A DNA stretch of 64,000 nucleotides from Novosphingobium aerophilum (lineage in GTDB: Bacteria; Pseudomonadota; Alphaproteobacteria; Sphingomonadales; Sphingomonadaceae). The stretch is taken from contig NZ_JACLAU010000002.1 of the NCBI RefSeq assembly GCF_014230305.1, forward strand, positions 62,001 through 126,000, in the 5' to 3' direction. Below the pieces are notes generated by a model that saw nothing but the letters and a program-made list of their open reading frames with translations, ran no database searches and had not been told where the DNA came from. Position numbers and translations under genes: made by a program. Positions 54,095 to 62,818 of this stretch are shown in pieces. Within the stretch, counting starts at the first letter, position 1. Each line of letters begins with the position of its first letter.

Positions 54095-54298
54095 TTACCG
54101 GGAATGGGGACGGGCTGCCCGCTACCGTTCGCCTCGACCCGGCCGGCACCCGGGCGGACAGCCCTTCCGCGGGGAGAACCGGGACTGGCAGCCGGTGCCG
54201 GATCGTCCCGGGCTCCCTCGCGGAACCCGCCTTCCCGATAGCCCACGGCGATGGCGCCGTCATTGCGGCCCATCAAAACATGCTGGAAAAATGCTGGT

Positions 54299-54853
54299 TT
54301 AGCTGACGACCCAGGGCAGCAGCGGTTGCAGCATCAGATGGGCGCTGACGTGGCCCAGCACCCCGGCCATCCAGCCATGCCGGCAGTAGAGCCAGCCCCA
54401 GACCGACCCGGCCCCGACATGCAGGACGATCTCGCGCAGGAGCGTCAGGGCCGACCCATCCAGCTCCGCCAGATAGGGCCAGGCCCAGAGCGGCCACAGC
54501 ACCGCCGCGGTCAACCCCACCGCCAGGGCATCGATCCGGGCGGTCCGTTCGCCCCGCCAGGCGACCAGCGCCACCATGATCAGGCTGAGCCCGCCCAGCC
54601 GCAACACCAGCTCATCCTCCACCGCGCCCAGGGCGAACCGGGCAAGCCGGTCCGTCAGGGACCATTCGTGGGCCAGGACGTGCTGAACGGCTGGTACGAC
54701 CGGGCGGAACAGCGTGGCATCGGCCAGCGACATCGCCAGCCCCACCGTCAGCCCGGCGGTGATCGCGACCCGGGCCGAGCTCAGGCCGCTGCGCAGGGTC
54801 AGGATCAGTCCGGTCCGGGCAAAGGCGCGCAGCGGTCCGGCCCCGGCCACCAC
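54299..54853 (-). CDS. Small CPBP-like (CAAX protease family) membrane protein, degenerate
   Basis: A 184-residue protein with about five membrane segments. GAVEDELVLRLGGLS at 77-90 resembles the EExxxR motif of CPBP intramembrane proteases, but the second Glu is Asp-shifted (E79-D80-E81...R85). A later HVGAGSVWGWLY and GHVSAHLML supply the His residues of motifs 2 and 3. It begins with GTG directly at the kup stop codon, so it depends on kup translation. It may be a true but divergent protease or a scaffold; sure only at the fold level. Confidence 0.55.
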   Translation of the reverse strand: MVAGAGPLRAFARTGLILTLRSGLSSARVAITAGLTVGLAMSLADATLFRPVVPAVQHVLAHEWSLTDRLARFALGAVEDELVLRLGGLSLIMVALVAWRGERTARIDALAVGLTAAVLWPLWAWPYLAELDGSALTLLREIVLHVGAGSVWGWLYCRHGWMAGVLGHVSAHLMLQPLLPWVVS

Positions 54854-56791
54854 TCAGATCTCGACCTGGCTGCCCAGCTCGACCACGCGGTTGGTCGGGA
54901 GCCGGAAGAACTCCATCGCACTGGCCGCGTTGCGCAGCATCCAGGCGAACAGCTTTTCCCGCCACAGCGCCATGCCGGGCTTGGATGAGGGGATCAGCGT
55001 CTGGCGCGACAGGAAGAAGCTGGTCTTCATCATCTCGAACGGCTCGCCGCACATGCTGATCCTGGTCAGCGCCGCCGGCACGTCGGTTTCTTCCAGGAAG
55101 CCGAAGCGCAGCGCCACCTTGAAGAAGCCGGCACCATACTGCTTGACGGTGAACCGCTCCGCATCGTCGACATAAGGCACGTCCTGGATGGCCACGGTCA
55201 GGACCACGACGCGTTCATGCAGGACCTTGTTGTGCTTGATGTTGTGCAGCAGGGCCGAAGGCACGCCGTGCGCGGTCGAGGACATGAACACCGCCGTGCC
55301 CGGCACCCGCGCCGCGCTGGAATGGGCGCTCTTGGCGAAGACCTCGAACGGGATGGAACCCTCCGCCATGTTCTGGCGCATCAGCGCGCGGCCCTTGGAC
55401 CAGGTGGTCAGCAGGGTGAAGATGCTCAGCCCCATGACCAGCGGCACCCAGCCCCCGTCGGGGATCTTGGTGAAGTTGGCCGAAAGGTAGGCCGCGTCGA
55501 GCGCGAAGAACAGGCCCAGCAGCGGCACCGCCTGCCACAGGCGCCAGTTCCACAGTTGCAGCACGACCACCGCCAGCAGCACGTTGTCGATCGCCATGGC
55601 CCCGGTCACCGCGATACCGTAAGCCGCGGTCAGGTTGCTCGACCGCTCGAACACCAGCACCAGCAGGATCACCGCGATCATCAGCGCCCAGTTGATCACC
55701 GGGATATAGATCTGCCCGGCGTTCAGGCTGGTGTACTTGATCGTCATGCGCGGGATGAAGCCCAGCTGGATCGCCTGCTGCGTGACCGAAAAGGCCCCGG
55801 TGATCACCGCCTGCGAGGCGATGATCGCCGCCGCGCAGGCCAGGCCGAGCAGGGGCCACTGGAACCACTGCGGCGCCAGGTAGTAGAACGGGCTCGCCAG
55901 CGCCTCGGGGTGGCGGACCAGCAGCGAGGCCTGCCCCAGATAGTTGAGCACCAGCGCCGGCAGAACGAGGGCCAGCCACGAGACCCGGATCGGCGAGCGG
56001 CCGAAATGCCCCATGTCGGCATAGAGCGCCTCGGCCCCGGTCACCGCCAGCACGGCCGCACCCATGGCCAGGAAGCCGCGGAACGGATCGGCCATGAACA
56101 ACTGGACCGCGTAATGCGGGCTCAGCGCGGCGATCACCTGAGGATGGTCGGCGATGCTCAGCGCGCCCAGCACGGCGATCACGGCGAAATAGGTCAGCAT
56201 GACCGGACCGAACAGCGTGGCGACCTTGGCCGTGCCGCGGCTCTGGATCACGAACAGGCCCACCAGCACGCCCACCACCATCGGCACGACCAGCGGGGCC
56301 AGCTCGGGCCGATAGACCGCCAGACCTTCGATCGCGCCCATCACCGAGACCGCCGGGGTGATCATCGAATCGCCATAGAACAGCGAGGTCGCGAAGACCC
56401 CCAACAGGACGATCCCGGCCGACCAGCGCTTGCCGCTGATCGACTGGTTGATCAGCGCGAGCAGCGCCAGGCTGCCGCCCTCGCCCTTGTTGTCGGCGCG
56501 CATGATGACCGTGACGTACTTGACCGTCACGATGATCATCATCGACCAGAACATCAGGCTGACGATGCCGAACACGTGGAGGGCATCCAGCGGCAGCGGA
56601 TGGTGCCCGGCGAAGGTGTCGCGCATGGCGTACAGCGGGCTGGTGCCGATATCGCCGAAGACGACGCCGATCGCGCCGACGGCCAGCTTGATCACCGAAC
56701 CCTGGTGATGCCCGTGGCCGCCGCCGGCGTGATCATGGGAAGGGTTTGCAGCGGCAGGGCCGGATACGGCGAAATCTGCGGCTTCACTCAT
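54854..56791 (-). CDS. kup: Kup/Trk-type low-affinity potassium transporter
   Basis: A 645-residue potassium-proton symporter of the KUP family. The signature [22 protein letters not shown] (given in part) opens the membrane domain of about 12 segments, followed by [14 protein letters not shown] and [17 protein letters not shown]. The C-terminal soluble domain spans about 480-645. The N-terminal tail contains [12 protein letters not shown], five His within 11 residues, which is unusual. Start at ATG 56791 has no strong ribosome-binding site. It shares its transcript with the CPBP-like gene downstream. Confidence 0.95.
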   Translation of the reverse strand: MSEAADFAVSGPAAANPSHDHAGGGHGHHQGSVIKLAVGAIGVVFGDIGTSPLYAMRDTFAGHHPLPLDALHVFGIVSLMFWSMMIIVTVKYVTVIMRADNKGEGGSLALLALINQSISGKRWSAGIVLLGVFATSLFYGDSMITPAVSVMGAIEGLAVYRPELAPLVVPMVVGVLVGLFVIQSRGTAKVATLFGPVMLTYFAVIAVLGALSIADHPQVIAALSPHYAVQLFMADPFRGFLAMGAAVLAVTGAEALYADMGHFGRSPIRVSWLALVLPALVLNYLGQASLLVRHPEALASPFYYLAPQWFQWPLLGLACAAAIIASQAVITGAFSVTQQAIQLGFIPRMTIKYTSLNAGQIYIPVINWALMIAVILLVLVFERSSNLTAAYGIAVTGAMAIDNVLLAVVVLQLWNWRLWQAVPLLGLFFALDAAYLSANFTKIPDGGWVPLVMGLSIFTLLTTWSKGRALMRQNMAEGSIPFEVFAKSAHSSAARVPGTAVFMSSTAHGVPSALLHNIKHNKVLHERVVVLTVAIQDVPYVDDAERFTVKQYGAGFFKVALRFGFLEETDVPAALTRISMCGEPFEMMKTSFFLSRQTLIPSSKPGMALWREKLFAWMLRNAASAMEFFRLPTNRVVELGSQVEI

Positions 56792-56902
56792 TATGGTTGC
56801 CCCGGTATGGCCCCTGAGTCGCCGACCCCGGCGCAAAGGTGCCGCCGCTTAGCAGCAGCCCCCCTGCCCCGCAACGGCTTCCCGCAGAGGCTGCCTGTAT
56901 TG

Positions 56903-57541
56903 CTACTGGGCGGCCTGGGCCCGCGAGAGGAACCCGTCCAGTTCCGCGACACGCGCCTGGAGGTCGGCACGCCACGGCGCATCGGGCGGAGTCCGCGCGA
57001 GCAGGCCGGCCCAGGCCTTGCGGCCTTCATCGATCCGGCCCGAGCGGATGAGGGCCAGGCCCTTGAAAAAGGCCGGCCCCGGGCTGCCCGGCGCGGCCCG
57101 CTCGGCCTGGTCGTAGGCATAGATCGCGGCGGGTGAAATGGTGCCCTCGGCGTGGCCGACCAGCGAATTGGCCATGGCCAGCCAGGCCTCGGCATTGTTG
57201 GGATTGCGCTGCACCGCGCCCCGAAGGAATTCCGCCGAATCGGCGAACTGGCCGTGCCGGGCCAGGGCATCGGCTACCACCAGGTCACGGTCGCTCATCG
57301 GGACCGAATCGGCCAGCTTCTGGCGCTCGGCCACGTCACCCGCCCCCTTGCCCCCGTCGATGGTCTCTGCCGGGGGCTTGGGCGCGCCGCGCTGGGCGGG
57401 CGAGCCCTGCCAGGCATAGCCGGCTATCCCCAGCAGCAGAGCCGCCCCGAGCAGCTCCCACGAGCTGCGCGGGGCCTTGAGCACCATGGCGAGCAGCACG
57501 AAAATGATCACGGCCAGGCCGATCACGAACACCCAGCTCAT
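56903..57541 (-). CDS. ccmI: Cytochrome c biogenesis TPR protein, CcmI C-terminal type
   Basis: A 212-residue protein with two N-terminal membrane helices and TPR repeats from about residue 85 (LVVADALARHGQFADSAEFLRGAVQRNPNNAEAWLAMANSLVG, given in part). CcmI holds apocytochrome c for heme ligation by CcmF/H. It is about half as long as classical CcmI (about 400 residues). Its ATG overlaps the ccmH stop by four bases, and it ends the leftward ccmC-D-E-F-G-H-I run. Confidence 0.85.
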   Translation of the reverse strand: MSWVFVIGLAVIIFVLLAMVLKAPRSSWELLGAALLLGIAGYAWQGSPAQRGAPKPPAETIDGGKGAGDVAERQKLADSVPMSDRDLVVADALARHGQFADSAEFLRGAVQRNPNNAEAWLAMANSLVGHAEGTISPAAIYAYDQAERAAPGSPGPAFFKGLALIRSGRIDEGRKAWAGLLARTPPDAPWRADLQARVAELDGFLSRAQAAQ

Positions 57542-57975
57542 GCCTGCGGCCCTCCGTTCCGCTCACCCCGGCCGAAGCGCCGCCGCAGCAGCAGCGCCGC
57601 CACCAGCAGGATCGCCACCGGCGCGGCGAACAGCGGCCAGGTCAGGCTGGTCACGCGCGGGGTGTACGTGATGTAATCGCCATAACGCTCGACCAGCCAG
57701 GCGCGGATCGCCTCGGGCTCCTCGCCGGCGGCGATGCGTTCACGGATCTGGCTGCGCATGTCGCCCGCGATCGAGGCATCCGAATCGGCGATCGACTGGC
57801 TCTGGCAGGTCAGGCAACGGATCGTTTCCATCAGCCCCTGGGCCTTGGCCTCGAGCTTGGGATCGTCGAGCTGGCGATAGGCATAGGGTGCCGGCGGCAT
57901 GGTATCGTCGGCCCGGGCCGCCACGGAGGGCAGCAGGGTGAGAGCCAGGACAATCACCAGCAGGAGCCGGCTCAC
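57538..57975 (-). CDS. ccmH: Cytochrome c maturation protein CcmH
   Basis: A 145-residue membrane thioreductase component. A signal-like helix (1-20), the redox motif RCLTCQSQSIADSDA (C54, C57) and a C-terminal anchor (about 110-130) are visible. It keeps the CXXCH thiols of apocytochrome c reduced for heme attachment. It lacks the TPR domain of E. coli CcmH, which here is the separate ccmI. Overlaps ccmG and ccmI by four bases each. Confidence 0.94.
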   Translation of the reverse strand: MSRLLLVIVLALTLLPSVAARADDTMPPAPYAYRQLDDPKLEAKAQGLMETIRCLTCQSQSIADSDASIAGDMRSQIRERIAAGEEPEAIRAWLVERYGDYITYTPRVTSLTWPLFAAPVAILLVAALLLRRRFGRGERNGGPQA

Positions 57976-58523
57976 AGCGCGGCCTCCTTCAGCTTGGCTT
58001 GCAACAGGGCCACGTCGTCCGGGGTGATGTCGCCGATGTGCTGGTAGCGGATCACGCCCTTGCCATCGATCACATAGGTTTCGGGCACGCCGGAAGACCC
58101 GATGGCAATCTGCAGCTTGCCGAGATCATCCGCGCCGATCCGGTGATAGGGGTTGCCGTTGCGCTGCAGGAAGGCGGCCAGGTCCTCGCGGTGATCGCGG
58201 ATCGCCACGCCTTCCACCTCCACTCCGGCCGCGGCCAGCCTGGCCAGTTGCGGCGCCTCGGCAGCGCAGGGGATGCACCACGAGGCGAAGACGTTCAGCA
58301 GGCGCGGCTTGCCGTCGGCCAGATCGGCGTGCTTGAGGCCCGGCTTGCCGTCGGTCGCCGCAGGCAGATCAAAGGCGGGGAGCGGCCGGCCGACCAGACG
58401 GCTCGGCACCGTATCGTCCTTGGTCCGCACCAGCCCCCACAGGAACAGGGCGGCGAACAGGCCGAAGACCACCAGCGGCAGCCACAGGGCCCAGGAGCGG
58501 CGCTTGACGGACGCTTCGGTCAT
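57972..58523 (-). CDS. ccmG: Thiol:disulfide oxidoreductase CcmG/DsbE
   Basis: A 183-residue membrane-anchored thioredoxin. A single N-terminal helix (about 10-30) is followed by the thioredoxin fold with FASWCIPCAAEAPQLARLA (C83, C86) and SSGVPETYVIDGKGVI, whose Gly-Val-Pro contains the cis-Pro. It reduces apocytochrome or CcmH in the periplasm. ATG 58523 is chosen because the ccmF stop overlaps it by four bases and earlier frame is non-conserved. Confidence 0.94.
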   Translation of the reverse strand: MTEASVKRRSWALWLPLVVFGLFAALFLWGLVRTKDDTVPSRLVGRPLPAFDLPAATDGKPGLKHADLADGKPRLLNVFASWCIPCAAEAPQLARLAAAGVEVEGVAIRDHREDLAAFLQRNGNPYHRIGADDLGKLQIAIGSSGVPETYVIDGKGVIRYQHIGDITPDDVALLQAKLKEAAL

Positions 58524-60478
58524 CGGCCCTGCCTCTGGCGCCGGAAGGCGATCTTGTCGGAGGCGACCAGGCGGCGCAGGTCGCTCGCCACGCGGCCGAG
58601 CAGCGCGAGCAGCCCGCCCAGCGCGATCAGCGCGCCGCCGATCCAGATCAATGTGACCAGCGGCTTCCACCACAGCCGCAACTGCCAGCGCCCGCCATTG
58701 GCGCCGCCATCCGCCTTGTCGCCCAGCACGGTGTAAAGCTGGCCATTCCAGCGGGTGAGCAGCGCGCTCTCCGCCGTGTTCTGCACCGGCGCCCAGAACA
58801 TCCGTGCCTGCGGATGAGTCACGATCGGCGCGGCCCCCGCATAGCTTGCTTCCAGCGTCGCCTCGAGCGCGGTCCAGTTGGGTCCGGCGACCGGCTCGAT
58901 CCGGGCCAGGCGGATCTGCCAGGGGCCGACCGGGGTGCTCTCGCCCACGCGCAGGGCCACCAGCCGCTCCGTGGTGAAGGCGCCTTCAGCGGCCATGCCG
59001 AGCAGGGCCACGGCGATGCCGAAGTGGGCGATCACCATGCCCCACAGCGGCAGCTTGACCTGGCGCAGCTTGCGCCCGCGCAGCGGCAGCAGGCTGGCCA
59101 CGGCGACGGCGGGAGCCAGGGCCAGGCCGATGATCGGCAGGACCTTGCCCGGGGCCAGGCTGATCGCCACGGCCAGCCCGGTCAGCGCAACCCCTGCGGC
59201 GATCAGCATCGGCAGGCGGACGCGCGCCAACTGGTCGCGCCGCCAGCGCAGCAGCGGGCCGACCGTCAGCACCAGCAGCATCGGCACGACGAAGACCGCG
59301 CTCATCGGATTGAAATAGGGCGGGCCGACCGAGACGCGCTCGCCGAAGGCTTCGGTGACCAGGGGATAGAGCGTGCCCATCAGCACGATCCCCAGCGTGC
59401 CGGTCAGCATCACATTGTTGAACACCAGCGCGGATTCGCGGCTGGTCACGGCGAACCGCTCTCCCTCGGTCACGGTCGCGGCGCGGAAGGCGAACAGGGT
59501 CAGCGCACCACCGATGTAGATTGCCAGCAGGGCGAGGATGAAGGTCCCGCGCTTGGGGTCGACCGCGAAGGCGTGGACGCTGGTGAGGATGCCCGAGCGG
59601 ACCAGGAAGGTCCCGACCATCGACATCGAGAAGGCGACCACCCCCAGCATCACTGTCCAGGCCCGCAGGGCATTGCGGGCGGCCAGGACCGAGCACGAAT
59701 GGAGCAGCGCCGTCGCCGCCAGCCAGGGCATCAGCGAGGCGTTCTCGACCGGGTCCCAGAACCACCAGCCGCCCCAGCCCAGCTCGTAATAGGCCCAGTA
59801 CGATCCCGCGGTGATGCCTAGTGTCAGGAAGATCCACGCCCCCAGCACCCAGGGCCGCATGGCGCGGGCGAAGGCGGGTCCCACCTCGCGCGTGATCAGC
59901 GCCCCGACGGCGAAGCTGAAGGCGATCGAGAGCCCGACATAGCCCAGGTACAGCGTCGGCGGGTGGAAGGCGAGGCCCGGGTCCTGCAGCAGCGGGTTCA
60001 GCCCCTGCCCTTCCGGCGGGACGGGATTGAGCCGCTCGAACGGGTTCGAGGCGAACAGCAGGAAGGCGTAGAACCCCAGGCTGACGAAGGCCTGTCCCAG
60101 CAGGGTGGCGATCATCGTGCGCTCGGGCAGGCGCCGCTCGACCAGGGCGACGAAGCTGCCGGCGAGGCCCATGACGGTCACCCACAGCAGCATCGACCCT
60201 TCGTGGTTCCCCCAGGCGCCGGCGATCTTGTACATCATCGGCTTGGCCGAGTGCGAATTGAGCGCGACCAGCTTCACCGACAGGTCGGTCTGGGCGAAGA
60301 CCAGCAGCAGCGCGGCAAAGGCGAGCAGGGCCAGGGCGCCCTGCACCACCGCGACCGGGCGCACCAATGCGGCGAGCGGAGAGCCTTCACCCCGCAGCGC
60401 CGCGACGCCGCTGCCGAACTGGAGCAGCGCCAGGGCGGCAGCCAGCCACAGGGCGGCGAGACCGGCCTCCGCGATCAC
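58520..60478 (-). CDS. ccmF: Heme lyase subunit CcmF
   Basis: A 652-residue membrane protein with about 14-15 segments that joins heme to apocytochrome c. The tryptophan-rich heme-handling loop reads WGGWWFWDPVENASLMPWL, and conserved neighbours KIAGAWGNHEGSMLLWV and AFHPPTLYLGYVG are present. It lies between ccmE and ccmG with four-base overlaps on both sides. Confidence 0.96.
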   Translation of the reverse strand: MIAEAGLAALWLAAALALLQFGSGVAALRGEGSPLAALVRPVAVVQGALALLAFAALLLVFAQTDLSVKLVALNSHSAKPMMYKIAGAWGNHEGSMLLWVTVMGLAGSFVALVERRLPERTMIATLLGQAFVSLGFYAFLLFASNPFERLNPVPPEGQGLNPLLQDPGLAFHPPTLYLGYVGLSIAFSFAVGALITREVGPAFARAMRPWVLGAWIFLTLGITAGSYWAYYELGWGGWWFWDPVENASLMPWLAATALLHSCSVLAARNALRAWTVMLGVVAFSMSMVGTFLVRSGILTSVHAFAVDPKRGTFILALLAIYIGGALTLFAFRAATVTEGERFAVTSRESALVFNNVMLTGTLGIVLMGTLYPLVTEAFGERVSVGPPYFNPMSAVFVVPMLLVLTVGPLLRWRRDQLARVRLPMLIAAGVALTGLAVAISLAPGKVLPIIGLALAPAVAVASLLPLRGRKLRQVKLPLWGMVIAHFGIAVALLGMAAEGAFTTERLVALRVGESTPVGPWQIRLARIEPVAGPNWTALEATLEASYAGAAPIVTHPQARMFWAPVQNTAESALLTRWNGQLYTVLGDKADGGANGGRWQLRLWWKPLVTLIWIGGALIALGGLLALLGRVASDLRRLVASDKIAFRRQRQGR

Positions 60479-60924
60479 TGGGTGTCCCTCACCGCCGCAC
60501 GGGCCGCCGTCATGTCCTTCATCTCGCGCGGGACGTACTTCTCGTCATGCTTGGCCAGCAGGTTGTCGGCCACGAACTGCCCGCCGGCATCGAGCCGTCC
60601 TTCGGCAACCACGCCGGAACCTTCCTTGAACAGGTCAGGGACGATACCCTTGAAGCGGACCGGCACCTCGGCCTTGCCATCGTCGACCACGAACTGCACG
60701 GTCACCCCGTCGGCCGCGCGGGCCACCGAGCCGGCCTTGACCATGCCACCCAGACGAACCGCGCGGCCCACTTCGGGCGGGTTGGCCTTGAGATCGGCCG
60801 GAAGGTAGAAATAGCTTGCCTGGCTGCGCAGCGCCCAGGCGGCGAGCGCCCCGGCGGCGAGGATCGCCGCCAGCGCGATCAGCGCCAGGATCAGCCGCTG
60901 GTGCTTGGCCTTGATTGCAGTCAC
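60475..60924 (-). CDS. ccmE: Heme chaperone CcmE
   Basis: A 149-residue periplasmic heme carrier with one N-terminal anchor (about 9-30). The OB-fold domain has VRLGGMVKAGSV and VPVRFKGIVPDLFKEG, and the heme-binding motif LAKHDEKYVP gives H126 (covalent heme link) and Y130. The start is GTG 60924, with AAGGA nine bases upstream. It overlaps ccmD and ccmF by four bases each. Confidence 0.95.
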   Translation of the reverse strand: MTAIKAKHQRLILALIALAAILAAGALAAWALRSQASYFYLPADLKANPPEVGRAVRLGGMVKAGSVARAADGVTVQFVVDDGKAEVPVRFKGIVPDLFKEGSGVVAEGRLDAGGQFVADNLLAKHDEKYVPREMKDMTAARAAVRDTQ

Positions 60925-61100
60925 TCGGCTTGTCCTTGCTTGCCCCGGTCCCGTCCGGCATCGCGCCGGCGTTCGGCCCGGCGCATGGCGAGCCAGCTCT
61001 GGGCCACCAGCGCCCCGCATCCGCCCAGCCCGATGGCATAGGCGGCGATGACGAAATGCCACTGGTTCAACGCTTCCCGCGCGATCGTGTCGCCCGCCAT
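60921..61100 (-). CDS. ccmD: Heme exporter protein CcmD
   Basis: A 59-residue single-span protein: NQWHFVIAAYAIGLGGCGALVAQSWLAMRRAERR shows the membrane helix and basic C-terminal tail of CcmD (given in part). CcmD stabilises the CcmABC-E complex that releases holo-CcmE. GGGAG lies just upstream of ATG 61100. It sits between ccmC (27 bases) and ccmE (four-base overlap). Confidence 0.92.
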   Translation of the reverse strand: MAGDTIAREALNQWHFVIAAYAIGLGGCGALVAQSWLAMRRAERRRDAGRDRGKQGQAE

Positions 61101-61127
61101 CAAGCCGCTCCCGTCATGCCGCCGCCC

Positions 61128-61850
61128 TCATGCCGCCTGCGCCTTGCGCCGCAGCCGGGCCTCGGCCTGCTGCTCGGCCAGCAACGCCCGCATACGCATC
61201 AGCACAATGCCGCCAAACAGCAGCGAGAAGCCTAGGGTCGACACGAGCAGCGGGACCAGGAAATCCGCTGCCATGGCCGACTTGCCCATGGTGATGCTCG
61301 GCGGCTGGTGCAGGCTGTTCCACCACAGCACCGAATAATGGATGATCGGAATGTTGATCGCGCCGACCAGGCCGAAGATCGCCGGGACACGCGATCCACC
61401 CGCGCCATCGCGCTGCGCGGCATCGGCCAGCGCGGCATAGGCCAGGTACAGGAACAGCAGGACCAGCATTGAGGTCAGGCGCCCGTCCCACACCCACCAG
61501 GTGCCCCAGGCCGGCCGGCCCCAGATGGACCCGGTCAGCAGGCAGATCGCCGCGAAGACCGCGCCGGGCACGGCGATGGCACGCGCCGCGATGGCCGCCA
61601 GCGGATGCCGCCAGACCAGCTCGGTCAGACTGGCGATGGCCAGCGCGGTCCAGCCGCCCATGCCGAGCCAGGCAGTCGGGACGTGGAGATAGAGAATGCG
61701 AACGGTATCGCCCTGCAGGCTGTCGGCCGGACCACGCAGCACGCCCCAGCCCATGGCCCCCAGGGCAAGGATGCCACCGCTCAGCATCAGCAAGGGAGTC
61801 AGCCAGCGCGCGAGGCGGAGGAAACGGGCGGGATTGGCGAAACCGTGCAT
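61128..61850 (-). CDS. ccmC: Heme handling protein CcmC
   Basis: A 240-residue membrane protein with six segments that loads heme onto CcmE. The heme-binding loop GRPAWGTWWVWDGRLTSMLVL and flanking histidines in ILYLHVPTAW and NIPIIHYSVLWWNSLHQP are clear. ATG 61850 is taken as the start; an upstream in-frame start would add 20 non-conserved residues. ccmA and ccmB are not in front of it, so the ATPase part of the Ccm exporter must be encoded elsewhere. Confidence 0.95.
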   Translation of the reverse strand: MHGFANPARFLRLARWLTPLLMLSGGILALGAMGWGVLRGPADSLQGDTVRILYLHVPTAWLGMGGWTALAIASLTELVWRHPLAAIAARAIAVPGAVFAAICLLTGSIWGRPAWGTWWVWDGRLTSMLVLLFLYLAYAALADAAQRDGAGGSRVPAIFGLVGAINIPIIHYSVLWWNSLHQPPSITMGKSAMAADFLVPLLVSTLGFSLLFGGIVLMRMRALLAEQQAEARLRRKAQAA

Positions 61851-61962
61851 GAGCCGAAACGGGTATCCAATGGCCGGCCCCTTGTTTCGGGCCGCAACCG
61901 ATGCCGTCATTTGGCAGGTGGCAATCGTTCCGGCAAGCAGTCTCTTCGGACGCCCTCACCCG

Positions 61963-61984
61963 TCGCAAAGGCGGCCCCTTGCGA
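61963..61984 (-). terminator. Hairpin downstream of tRNA-His
   Basis: On the minus strand TCGCAAGG and CCTTTGCGA form an eight-pair stem with one bulged base around GGGCCG-type sequence, about 30 bases beyond the tRNA-His 3' end. No T-run follows. It may process or end the tRNA transcript before ccmC. Confidence 0.35.
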
Positions 61985-62015
61985 GCCCATTCCAGCGCTG
62001 CGGGAGGGGAAGCGA

Positions 62016-62093
62016 TGGGGCGACCGATGGGGTTCGAACCCACGACCTCCGGTACCACAAACCGGCGCTCTAACCAACTGAGCTACGGTCGCC
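62016..62093 (-). tRNA. tRNA-His (anticodon GUG)
   Basis: A 78-base tRNA counting the encoded G-1. Stem GGCGACCG pairs with CGGTCGCC, so G-1 faces C73, and CCA is encoded. The anticodon GTG is at 62056-62058 in the loop TTTGTGG, and the T-arm carries GTTCGAACC. Confidence 0.97.
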
Positions 62094-62187
62094 ACGCTAT
62101 CGCGCCGCGGCCCCCGAAGGGCCTTGGCAGGGCCGCGCCTTTGTCACAGGCGGCGGCGAATGGGAAGCGAAAAGTTGCTCCGCCGAA

Positions 62188-62280
62188 CGTCGTCCCGGAC
62201 TTGCTCCGGGACCACTGGCCGGATCAGACCGGCGCCTGATCGAGGAGGCCGGCGGCCCCGGGTCGAGCCCGGGACGACGG
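62188..62280. repeat. Long imperfect palindrome (CGTCGTCCCGG family)
   Basis: CGTCGTCCCGGACTTGCTCC at the left is answered by GGGTCGAGCCCGGGACGACG at the right, about 25 bases per arm around a GC-rich centre. It lies in the gap between tRNA-His and rpmE and encodes nothing. It looks like a mobile or REP-type intergenic element. Confidence 0.65.
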
Positions 62281-62284
62281 ATAC

Positions 62285-62311
62285 GAAAAAGGGCGGCACA
62301 CCGGCCGCCCT
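62285..62311 (-). terminator. Terminator of rpmE
   Basis: On the minus strand AGGGCGGC pairs with GCCGCCCT around CGGTGT and runs into TTTTTCG. It starts 24 bases after the rpmE stop codon. A clear intrinsic terminator. Confidence 0.88.
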
Positions 62312-62334
62312 GATCCGTCCGAAAACCGGCAAGC

Positions 62335-62562
62335 TTACTTCTTGAGCGTGAGCCCGCCGAAGCGCTTGTTGAACTGGGCCACGCGGCCGCCCTGGTCGAG
62401 CAGGCGGGTGTTGCCGCCGGTCCAGGCCGGGTGCGAGGTGGGGTCGATATCCAGCACCAGCGTATCGCCTTCCTTGCCCCAGGTGGAGCGGGTCTCGAAG
62501 ACGGTGCCGTCGGTCATCTGCACCTTGATGGTGTGGTAATCGGGATGGATATCGGCCTTCAT
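62335..62562 (-). CDS. rpmE: 50S ribosomal protein L31, zinc-free type
   Basis: A 75-residue ribosomal protein: [44 protein letters not shown] and a C-terminal RFGGLTLKK. There is no CxxC zinc pair, which fits the C-minus L31 used in many alphaproteobacteria. ATG 62562 matches the family N-terminus. It is a single-gene unit with its own terminator. Confidence 0.96.
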   Translation of the reverse strand: MKADIHPDYHTIKVQMTDGTVFETRSTWGKEGDTLVLDIDPTSHPAWTGGNTRLLDQGGRVAQFNKRFGGLTLKK

Positions 62563-62663
62563 GATCTCGTCTTTCGCTGTGGCCGGTTCCGACCGGCCTG
62601 GAAACGGGAAGCTGCGCGCATAGCGGCGACCGCGGGAAAAGGCAAGGCTTGGTGGACCCAGGT

Positions 62664-62791
62664 CGCGCGTGGCCTTCGACACGCTCAGGCTGAGCGGGCT
62701 TTGGGGTGATACGGAGGATGGAGGCCCAATCCGGCGGGAGGGGCCAATCGACCAAACCCGCTCACGCTGAGCGTGTCGAAGCCCACGCGCC
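62664..62791. repeat. Large inverted repeat (CTTCGACACGCTCAG family)
   Basis: GCGCGTGG-cCTTCGACACGCTCAG at the left (about 62666-62698) is matched by CGCTGAGCGTGTCGAAGCCCACGCGC at the right (to 62790), more than 30 bases per arm around a 58-base centre. It occupies most of the 256-base gap between rpmE and fabZ. No gene is seen in it. It is a different family from the palindrome at 62188. Confidence 0.7.
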
Positions 62792-62818
62792 AGACTTGCA
62801 CCAATAAGCTGCCCGATC

